From the NCBI GenBank assembly GCA_033064195.1, contig JARBJD010000642.1, forward strand, positions 1 through 26,697: a stretch of 26,697 bases of DNA, read 5' to 3'. Of the stretch, positions 9,504 through 17,494 are shown piece after piece. A program made the translations under genes and the position numbers. The stretch comes from Blattamonas nauphoetae (lineage: Eukaryota > Preaxostyla > Oxymonadida). Under the pieces are notes generated by a model that worked only from the letters and a program-made list of their open reading frames with translations, had not been told where the DNA came from and did no database searches. The first letter of the stretch is position 1; each line of letters starts with the position of its first letter.

Positions 9504-10097
9504 TCAAGACCTTTCATGGTACTTTTTCAAGTGAGGACGGTCTCCAAAATACAACCAATTGTCCAAGCGAACGTAATACTCATTCTTTGTTCGTAAATCG
9601 CGATATTTGAATGGCTCAAGTACCTTTGTGTATGTTCCAATGAGTTCACAATTCTCTTTTTTCAATTCATTTTCAACAAACGATTGTGTGTATCGTTTTC
9701 GTTTGTTCTGATGAGTTCTGAATCCTTTCATCCATTTTGATGGGATTACTATCCATTCGATTCCTTCGTGTCGATATGTTACTGGGGTACTAGAATGAGT
9801 GTATTCAGAAATGAGTTCACAATTCTCATTTTTCATTGATTCAATGAGCTTCTCTTTTGTGCAACGATTTGCTGGTCGAAGATATTTCTGGCGATTCAGA
9901 TGTGGTCTGTATCCTTTGACGAAACTATTGACGTACACTTGATAAGTTTCATCTGGTTTCTCTTCGAGATAGTATTCGAAAGTGCTTCCTGTGAGATATG
10001 TTGTTCCTTGTCGATTGAGAGTTGGAGGTGATTTCATTTTCAAATCTTCTTTGTCCAAAATTTCCAGTAGTTGTGTTGGTGTCAAGACGCTGCTCAT
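9504..10097 (-). CDS. three-module member of the repeated-module protein family
   Basis: A 197-residue basic protein. I chose the ATG at 10095-10097 because the shared start motif ends there; an in-frame TTG nine bases upstream lies inside that motif. The first module is the most diverged (TTYLTGSTFEYYL, YQVYVNSFVKGYRPHLNRQ). The second has KLIESMKNENCELISEY, PVTYRHEGIEWIVIPSKW and GFRTHQNKRK. The third has FVENELKKENCELIGTY, PFKYRDLRTKNEYYVRLDNW and DRPHLKKYHERS. Modules 2 and 3 match the 129-residue protein at 7409-7798; the whole length matches the decayed copy at 12617-13207. No enzyme motif, membrane span or signal peptide is visible. The charge and repeats suggest a nucleic-acid or capsid-interior binding role, as inference only. 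Confidence 0.75.
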   Translation of the reverse strand: MSSVLTPTQLLEILDKEDLKMKSPPTLNRQGTTYLTGSTFEYYLEEKPDETYQVYVNSFVKGYRPHLNRQKYLRPANRCTKEKLIESMKNENCELISEYTHSSTPVTYRHEGIEWIVIPSKWMKGFRTHQNKRKRYTQSFVENELKKENCELIGTYTKVLEPFKYRDLRTKNEYYVRLDNWLYFGDRPHLKKYHERS

Positions 10098-10126
10098 TTT
10101 ATACAAATTAAAAAATTGAATAAAAA
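10098..10126 (-). promoter_or_regulatory. start-site motif of three-module gene
   Basis: On the minus strand, TTCAATTTTTTAATTTGTAT runs to AAATG at 10097. The match with the motif at 7798 covers the T-tract and the TTTGTA core, and the same signal recurs at 13207. Confidence 0.55.
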
Positions 10127-10479
10127 AAGAAATCGACGTTGTTTTCTAAAAGTACTCAAAATTTGCTTCAAAAAAGACACTTTTCAAGAGGTCCGTTTTT
10201 CGCCTTTATTTTTGAATTTACAGCCAAATATTGACTACTCTGAAATGTCAATATTTTCAGTAGTAAGTGAGATGGAAATTAGAATGAGTCATATTAAAAA
10301 AAATCAATTGGCTCTGAGATTCAAAATGATTTCTCGTTCCAATTCTCCTAGGAGTATCACCTATGCCAGTTTGGTTCCCATTTCGCTTATACCACTACTT
10401 TCTGACGACGAAATTGACTTCGTTCGTGGGATTCGATTAACGAGTGATTGAATGTTCTTCTTTCTTTTCTTATCTTTAG

Positions 10480-11189
10480 TGGTTTTCGATCCCAAAGTGA
10501 CGTTCTACAGGAAAACGTTATCTGTGGCCCCTTCAACGATTCGAATGGACTTTGGTTCAATGTGTAGAGTCGGTAGACTGATCGAGTATCGACACAGCTG
10601 ACAAAAAGCAATACAGAAAGCTCCATCCAGTACAGAGACAGTCTGTTACTCTCACGTCCAACATAGGATACACGCGCAACTTCATAAAGATGCATTCATT
10701 TCAGTTCTTTCCCAACTGTCAACCGAGGGAGTCATCGATTTCGCTTATTTCAAACGGTCAAGTCTCAGACCAATCAGTACTGAACAAGTCTCTCCTGAGT
10801 TTTTCCAGCGGTTTGCTGTCACAGGCCTCACCTTTATTCTCCATACCAAAGAAAACTGTGGTAAGATGATCATTCAATCTTGGACATTTCCTGGAGAAGG
10901 TGTCACGCACAACACTGTGTTTGTTTTGTCATGCCTTGAGAACATCATCTGGTCATCCATTTTAACAATATCATCTTTGTGGCTTCACTTTTCAACGAGT
11001 CACCCTATTCCGACTATCCAATCCCATCAACACCATACATCTGCTGGTATATATTGCCTCGACTCCAACTTCAACCAATTCTCTCTGAACTCCTCGCACG
11101 CTGTTCGTCAGTTCTATTTCAGAGTTTATCTCTCCTCTGAAGCCTGTGGGATGTCAGGTGCTCAGATTTCGGTAATTGTGCACTCATGA
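10480..11189 (+). pseudogene. decayed coding region, unrecognised
   Basis: One plus-strand frame runs from about 10480 to a stop at 11187-11189, interrupted once by an in-frame TGA near 10588-10590. The translation looks like protein rather than noise: VVFDPKVTFYRKTLSVAPST, then STEGVIDFAYFKRSSLRPIS, EFFQRFAVTGLTFILHTKEN and FPGEGVTHNTVFVLSCLENI. I recognise no family. The last 60 residues are less protein-like. A pyrimidine-rich stretch ending in TTTAG just before 10480 could be an intron acceptor, but no donor is convincing. It could be a host gene remnant or part of another transposon. Confidence 0.35.
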
Positions 11190-12209
11190 TCAGAGAGTTG
11201 AGTTGTATTGACATCCTGAGGAGGTCGCTTCACCCCATCTCGATTGTGAAGATGTTAGCATGGATTGAGCAGTTTCGAGTCGGACAGGGGAGGCCATGAC
11301 TTGATGTGATGTCATGAATACACACTGTCCATGTTGACACTTAAGATTTGCCTTCTCTTCCCGTCTCAATCAGGCCCATTGCATGAAAGCTAACTTTTGA
11401 GGCAAGATTGTCGTAGGGTCTTGAGTGGTTAGTGAAAGTCGGCGTTTGGAGTATTTCGGTGGTCATCTGAGTTTGGACACGCCGATGTCGCAGTTCTGTG
11501 TGTAGCATGAACACTCAATTTCCTGCAGTGCCCACCAGTTTGTGAAGAGATCGTCAGACATCACGCTTTTTCCCGGGAAATGTTTTTTTGAGGAGAATAC
11601 TATTCTCATACAATTCTGGAGTAAATGGCCCATTTTTAGACCCTGAAGCTTTTTCTAGCAGGATACACACTGAAATGTTGAACGATTCGACTTCATATCT
11701 CAGTATCAAGCCATCAGCTTTGAATCAAATGGGGACTCGAATCAAAAAATGAGACTCGTCCCTCGTGTCTGAATCTGTTCTGGTTTCACGAGAATAAGAT
11801 CATCAAACATTATGACAAAACACTCAACAAAAATCCTGGGTATCTTGAAATATTCAATTAATACTTAAATCAATGAACAAAAAACTCAAATACAAACTTT
11901 ATGTTCTTTTTTTCAACACATTTTACGAAATAGGGACGAACAAAACACAAGAAATTGTGGTGAGAATTTTTGATGTCATAACAGAGTGTCACCAAACCGT
12001 CCCGACAGAGAGAACAAATGGCACTAGTCAATATGAAATCTCAAAAAAGCGTCGCTTGAGTGTAATTGTCAAGTGGTTGACATGAAAATCATTAAAAATG
12101 AAAATTGATCAAAAATGGAGAAAACGATCGAAGTGTGAAATGGTTCGAACCAAAAGTCGCCAAAAGGCGTTCAAAATCAATTTAGTGGCAAAAAAACATC
12201 ATAAGAGGA
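11190..12209. other. unassigned stretch
   Basis: I see no convincing gene, RNA gene or repeat. The frame open at 11873-12085 on the plus strand is short and lies in A-rich sequence. From about 12100 the sequence begins to resemble the 3' flank of the duplicated unit. Confidence 0.5.
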
Positions 12210-12616
12210 CGATTCCTGAGCGAAAAATGATGGAAGACAGGGTCCACACCTTATCTCGGAAAAATCGACCCGGAAAACAAGTTGTGGGGTTGGATCAAAC
12301 CGAATTTCCAAAAAGTGTTTTTAATCATAAATTTCACTTTTCAAAATCGATTTTGAAATTTTAGAAGGTGTTTGAGGTGATTTTGAGACATGAAGTAGTT
12401 GGTAGTAGCGAAGTCTGACAATCGACTTTTTCGTCCTAAAGTGAACCACAGTTTGGTACGTAGCTCGACAAATTCTCAACCGTTTTTCATCGGACTTCTT
12501 TTGATCGATGACCTATAGTGTCCCCGAGATTTTAGATTTTTTTGCAGCATTTTTTGAAGTTCTTCAACTGTTAGTATCAATGGATTTGTGTGCAAAAATA
12601 GATTTTTGGTTTTTTA

Positions 12617-13207
12617 TCACCTCTCGTGGTACTTGTGTTTATGAGGACGGTCTCCAAAATACAACCAATTGTCCAATCGAACAGAATACTCTTTTCCCGT
12701 TTCCGAACTACGATACTTGAATGGCTCAAGGACCTTTGTGTAAGTTCCAACTAGTTCACAATTCTCTTTTTTCTATTCATTTTCAACAAACGATTGTGTG
12801 TATCGTTTTCGTTGGCCGAGGTGACTTCGTTCTCCTTTCATCTATTTCGATGGGATCACAATCCATTCGATTCTTTCGTGTCGATATGCGACTGGAGTAT
12901 TTGAATGAGTGTATTCAGAAATGAGTTCACAGTTCTCTTTTTTCATTGATTCAATTAGCTTCTCTTTTGTACAACAATTTCTTTCCCGAAGATATCTCTG
13001 ACGATTTGTCTGTGGTCTCGATCCTTTTTCGAAAGCATTGACATCCACTCGATAAATCTCATCTGGTTTATCATCGAGATAATATTCGAAAGTGCTCGCC
13101 GTGAGATATGTTGTTCCTTGTCGATTGAGAGTTGGAGGTGATTTCATTTTCAAATCTTCTTTTCCCAAGATTTCCTGTAGTTGATTTGGTGTTAAGACAC
13201 AACTCAT
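12617..13207 (-). pseudogene. decayed three-module paralogue of the repeated-module family
   Basis: Full-length relative of the gene at 9504-10097, with ATG at 13205-13207 preceded by the shared start motif (ATTTTGTATAAAATG). It keeps all three modules, recognisable by TTYLTASTFEYYL, KLIESMKKENCELISEY and PFKYR with a terminal RPH segment. It is broken in about two places, and I treat it as a fossil copy. The start motif is as well preserved as in the open copy, so decay of the gene came after the duplication. Confidence 0.7.
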
Positions 13208-13238
13208 TTTATACAAAATCAAAAAATTGAATAAAAAA
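13208..13238 (-). promoter_or_regulatory. start-site motif of decayed paralogue
   Basis: On the minus strand, ATTCAATTTTTTGATTTTGT leads to ATAAAATG at 13207. It is the same signal as at 10097 with small changes. Confidence 0.5.
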
Positions 13239-13329
13239 TAAAACAACGTTGTCTCTGTCGAATAAGAATTTGACTGCATTTTGTGGATTATCCCAAGAGG
13301 AATTCCATCGATGACAATCGGGATCCATT

Positions 13330-14765
13330 TTATCCATATACACTACTGACCATCGCCGACAATTTGCTGATCAACGATGCTATCGTTTTGACTCTGACTT
13401 CTCCATCTTTCTCGGCTTGTATCAGTCTTTCCCTCACTGCTTCGCGAACCAGATTGATGGTAAAGCCCAGACGTTCGAGTTCCACCTTCACCGGTTTTAC
13501 ATTCTCCTCCGCCGCCTCCTTCGACTGGCCCATGATAAGGAAGTCGTCCAGGTAAGCCAGGATGGGGAAACGACGCCTGAATGTCGCCACCACCGGTCTG
13601 AGTAGTTTCGTAAACTGCCTGGGTGCTGAGGTCAACCCGAAGGACATCGTTTGCTGCACGTAGTTCCTCCCCCTGTGCCGAAACCCGAAGAAGGGATAGT
13701 CTTGTGGACTGAGGGCGATGTGGAGATACGCGTGTGTTAGATCTACTTTGCACATCCAAAGCCCTTCCTCCACCATGTTTGCCACTGCTACAGTCTGAAT
13801 AGTTCAAAGTCGAACAAAAATAGTTCAAAGTCGAAGTTAATAATTCAAAGTCGAAATGAAATAATTCAAAGTCGAAGTTAATAATTCAAAGTCGAAGTGA
13901 AATAATTCAAAGTCGAAGTTAATAATTCAAAGTCGAAGTGAAATAATTCAAAGTCGAAGTGAAATAATTCAAAGTCGAAATGAAATAATTCAAAGTCGAA
14001 GGACCAAATTTTTGGACACACTTGTTCTTGTGAACCTCACACACAACTCTTTCAAACTCACAAAAACAGAATCAATGATCATGGTGCTGGCTAGTCAAGT
14101 ATCATCCGACATCATTCAACACTTTCTCGGCTATAGTTCACCTTTTAGAGCTCATTTCACAGAAATTCTTCGTCAAAGCCCAGAAAAACCAACAAATCAG
14201 ATCCAGGACAAGTTGATCAAGGCAAAAAGTCTCCATAATTTGTCACACCGATGACTCCTTCACGCCTCTCAAACATCAGTCCAATACTACAACCATTTGT
14301 GTATCACAGGCTGTTTTTTCTCAGACCAATGAAGTGACTTTTTTCATCTAAAAAGCTCAAAATCACTTCAGAAAGCATGATTGGATTGTTTTAAATCCTG
14401 AAAAACATATTCACCCGATTAAACACATGGGTACAAAAAGGTCACAGGAGAAATAGATGGAATTAAGTGCTGCTTTCGGAGGCTAAAGGAAAAAAAAACT
14501 GTTTTTCGACTTTGAATTATTTCACTTCGACTTTGAATTATTCCATTTCGACTTTGAATTATTTCACTTCGACTTTGAATTATTAACTTCGACTTTGAAT
14601 TATTTCATTTCGACTTTGCATTATTTTTGTTCGACTTTGAACTGTTCAGACTGTACGAACCCCTCCATCTTGAAGTGCTCTTGAGCCACTGCGCAATTGA
14701 CCTGCCTGCAGTCCAAGATCCTCCTCCATGACCCGTCTCCCTTTTGGAGAACGAAGGTGGGGTTC
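13330..14765 (-). mobile_element. DIRS-like retrotransposon fragment (reverse transcriptase), split by a MITE
   Basis: Minus-strand reverse transcriptase fragment. Sequence right of 14655 carries the fingers motif (GDGSWRRILDCRQVN, HFKM). Sequence left of 13789 carries the palm: KVDLTHAYLHIALS, FGLTSAPRQFTKLLRP and the catalytic YLDDFLI. The APRxFTKLL...YLDD pattern is typical of DIRS/Ngaro-type (tyrosine recombinase) retrotransposons. No gag, RNase H or recombinase and no terminal repeats are visible, so this is a broken fragment. An 863-bp TA-flanked element is inserted in it. Its right edge abuts the 5' stub of a repeated-module gene at about 14765, so it joined that gene, and the MITE came later. 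Confidence 0.75.
13791..14653. mobile_element. Tc1/mariner-type MITE with subrepeat-built terminal inverted repeats
   Basis: An 863-bp element flanked by TA on both sides (13789-13790 and 14654-14655). The ends are inverted: CAGTCTGAATAGTTCAAAGT at the left and the complement CAGTCTGAACAGTTCAAAGT at the right. CAGT ends with a TA target duplication are typical of Tc1/mariner. The inverted repeats extend as arrays of TTCAAAGTCGAA: about ten copies on the left (13802-14000) and about seven complementary copies on the right (14500-14640), with spacers GTTAATAA, GTGAAATAA or ATGAAATAA. The middle (14001-14490) holds no transposase. It lies inside the DIRS-like RT and must postdate it. Confidence 0.85.
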
Positions 14766-14828
14766 CACAATCAATCTGTCCTTTTCTAACGGTTCAAGTA
14801 GTTGAGTTGGAGACAAAGATGTTCCCAT
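14765..14828 (-). pseudogene. 5' stub of a fourth repeated-module gene
   Basis: ATG at 14826-14828 followed by MGTSLSPTQLLEPLEKDRL, which matches the N-terminus of the three-module proteins (MSSVLTPTQLLEILDKEDL). The similarity stops within about 21 codons, where the DIRS-like RT sequence begins. Upstream, on the minus strand, AAATTGTATTATTAGC precedes AATAAATG, a weaker version of the shared start motif. It is a fossil fragment only. Confidence 0.55.
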
Positions 14829-15690
14829 TTATTGCTAATAATACAATTTACTTAACAAAGAAAGCAGTTTTGTTTTTGGTTATCAATCAGAATAGAGAAC
14901 ATCAATGAATTATTTGGATTCAATCAACAGTAGTCTCGTCTAAGGTGTGGGGGTTCCAGTTTCGCTAATATCACTACTGCTGAAGGAACGATGATGTGTT
15001 TGCCGGAAGAGACACAATTGATTCCATGTTCTCCCAATTCGGCAAACAGATCCGGGTTGTTTCGAGATGAGTGCCCGTCGAATTAGATGAGCACTCTTGC
15101 ATCTGTGTTTTTTTGGTGTTTCGTTCTTCTGTCCATTATATCCTCCAACACCGGACCGAGTAATAAGCGAGAGAGCAGTTCCCGGTTCATCCAACCAGTT
15201 TTCGTTTGATTCAACGTGAATCCGAACGGGTGATGGTTCTTGAGCGAGGGAAGATTGTGACTTATCGACTTCGTGAATGAGCTGAACAAAAGTGTACCCA
15301 AATTCACACAGTCAATGAATCATATTCACGGACGAAAACCGGGTTCTGGCTTGTGTGACGCTGTGATCCAGGAGAATAGTTCGTGGAGATGGTGGCAAAA
15401 AGGGACCGAAACTCATTGAAAGCTGTGATCAAGCGTCGAGTTGAGAAATGATCTGTGAATCCTATGATGACTCCATGAAAGTGTCATGCTAACTACTCGG
15501 GACAAGAAGCTAACAATCAGATGGGTGGAATTCTTGAGAGACTGAGCGAGAATCCTCCAAGTGATATTTTTAAGGACGAGAAAGTCGACCCAATTTATGA
15601 TCCGAAAACCCGAACCATGTTTTGCCCAACTATCCCCAAACCATAATTTTCTCTTCTTTTGTTTTTCATTATTGTCTCCGCCCGATGATG
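14829..15690. other. unassigned stretch
   Basis: No recognisable gene. Several short minus-strand frames overlap here (15413-15700 contains KRKLWFGDSWAKHGSGFRII), but none is supported by motifs, start context or a paralogue. It may be decayed transposon sequence. Confidence 0.4.
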
Positions 15691-16080
15691 GTGTCATCAA
15701 TCCAGTCGGATGGCACTGGAGGGCGAAGCCCTGTCAAACCAACTTTGTAACGGGCTTGGCCGTTGGCCGATATGCTGTTTGTCTAGTATCCTGTGACATC
15801 CGATGATTTTCCATGTCATGTACCCAGAGTTCCTCGCCTAGCTTCTGTCAGGTTTGAGGCGGGCACAGGGAACCACAAATTGCTTCGACTGAGCTAGAGG
15901 CGGGACCAACTCTATCCCTCGTCGCCCAACCCGAAACCCCAGTTGGAGGGGTGCGGGCCCCCTCACCGTATAGAGCTGCCGTCCTGAACAGGGAGCTCAA
16001 GAAAGCTCGAACAAGAGGCTCGAGAAGCCTGACAAGGGGTTCAAGATAGGCCGAGAAAAGGCGTCAGATCGCTTGAACCT
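15690..16080. other. GC-richer block of unknown origin
   Basis: The base composition shifts to clearly GC-richer sequence, with GAGGCGGGCACAGGGAACC, GAGGCGGGACC and GGTGCGGGCCCCCTC. It then falls back to A-rich sequence at about 16080. GAGGCGGG occurs twice about 40 bp apart. It looks like the end of a foreign repeat (for example a retroelement 3' region) rather than local host sequence. No protein is identified. Confidence 0.35.
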
Positions 16081-16149
16081 GTCAAATCATAACAAACGAA
16101 GTCAAAAGACCGGACACACTGAAATGGAATGAATAAAACAAGTGTGGAA

Positions 16150-16352
16150 GAGAGAAAAAACGATTGGAATTGAAGAAAGATGATTTGAAAGATGATGAAC
16201 GACTGAAAGAAGTATAAAATGATTTGAGAAGATGACGGATTATTGGAAAAGATGAAAGATGATTGAGAAAGATGAATGTTGATTGGGAAAAGTGAAAAAT
16301 GATTGGAATAGATTCCAAATGATTGGAAAAGATGAATTTCGATTGGGAAAAG
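16150..16352. repeat. degenerate minisatellite, unit about 20-22 bp
   Basis: Repeated GATGATTGGAAAAGATGAA-like words on the plus strand with many substitutions and length changes. Its poor preservation implies an old array. Confidence 0.6.
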
Positions 16353-16504
16353 CAGACAATTTTAGTTTTTTCTTCGTTTGACCAAAACGGTTTGTTTCAG
16401 CCCCAGGTTCCGGGTTGTTGACACGGACCGGGTTAATGACACATCCGATATTCAAGACTCTCGTTCACAACTGTGTCATCTTCATCCATGCAATCACTTC
16501 TTCA

Positions 16505-17231
16505 ATATCCAGAACTCGACAATTTTAACTTCAACAAAACGGACTTCCACACAAAACTCTCACGAAACCCATCAAAGTGAGTTGGATCACCTCTCAGGCG
16601 ACAGTTGCCAAAACATTGGAATTGGGCTCAATCACAACAACAATCCTTGAAACGGAATCAGACCGGCATTGTCGTGATTTGGCAGAATACTTCTCCGACT
16701 TCCTAGTGCAGTGCAGAGTTCGGCTGGCACATCATCTTCGTACACGATTGCATCGGACTCATTCCATCCAAGGATCAACTTTGTCTTTCTTTCTGTGCAA
16801 GCAAACAGTGGAATCACTCCGATGAAATTACAGAAGAGAAGCAAGAACAAGCTGACAGTACAGTTAGAGAATGTCTTGATCTGATCAAAACAAAATTCCA
16901 CGATCGCTCCAGACTCGCTTTTTACATCTCGATGAGACAACTGACTTCGATTTTTCATCATCAGAGCTTACTCGCTCCCTATTCAGACAGAAGCGATCAT
17001 AGCGTCAATTCAGTTGCATCGAAGCTGTCATATTTCATCAAAACGACAGATTCTGCTCACTATTCGGATTTTATCCGCTCTTCAGCGCAAATTGTTGATC
17101 TGTTACCAACTGATGATCGATTTCAAACAGACTCAACATTCCTACAAATCGTCAAGGTCATTCAGACCTTCTTCAGCACCTATATGGGTCGTTCCCACTC
17201 AGAATCGACACCCCTTTTTTATTTCTTCTAA
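16505..17231 (+). pseudogene. decayed coding region, unrecognised
   Basis: Two adjoining plus-strand frames give protein-like sequence. The first (about 16515-16700) has KVSWITSQATVAKTLELGSI and DLAEYFSDFLVQC. The second (about 16697-17231) has FGWHIIFVHDCIGLIPSKDQ, ECLDLIKTKFHDRSRLAFYI and DRFQTDSTFLQIVKVIQTFF. The change of frame near 16695 is either a frameshift or a short intron; a CTTCCTAG just there would suit a splice acceptor. A third frame after 17200 (ISQDQHKNWGKTLFDPFF) may continue it. I recognise no family, and an overlapping minus-strand frame at 16632-16961 is a competing reading. A host gene remnant is most likely. Confidence 0.35.
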
Positions 17232-17494
17232 TCGATTCATTTCTCAAGATCAGCACAAAAATTGGGGCAAAACCTTATTTGATCCCTTTTTCACTGATTC
17301 TCGAGAAAAACGCGGAAATGGGTTGATCACGTCGATTCGACTGATTTCACTAGTTTAGAAAAAAATTGAGATAAAACTGTTTAGAAAACATCGTACGAAC
17401 AGAAAAGGAAGAGACAGCGTGGGTGCAACGATGAGACGGGCACAATACTATGAACAGCCACTTGTTGGGTTTGTTTATGAGTTACATCCTTTTT

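Larger units (their letters stand above)
9110..10140 (-). repeat. diverged direct duplication, copy A
   Basis: About 1 kb (start motif, three-module gene and 3' flank) that recurs at 12210-13250 in the same orientation. Strong matches include GTGTCCCCGAGATTTTAGA and GAGGACGGTCTCCAAAATAC in both copies. The offset is about 3.1 kb. Both copies have diverged well beyond sequencing error, so the duplication is not recent. Confidence 0.7.
12210..13250 (-). repeat. diverged direct duplication, copy B
   Basis: Second copy of the unit at 9110-10140, same orientation. It includes the start motif, a decayed three-module gene and the 3' flank that aligns with the ORF at 8901-9458. Alignment is gap-poor over long stretches. 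Confidence 0.7.

Noticed and set aside
10452-10490. Short spliceosomal intron upstream of the decayed plus-strand frame
   Set aside because: Only the pyrimidine tract and TTTAG acceptor are suggestive; no clear donor or branch point, and the upstream exon is not supported.
14012-14254. 80-codon plus-strand ORF inside the MITE
   Set aside because: Short, no motif, and no similarity to a mariner transposase; most such elements are non-coding.
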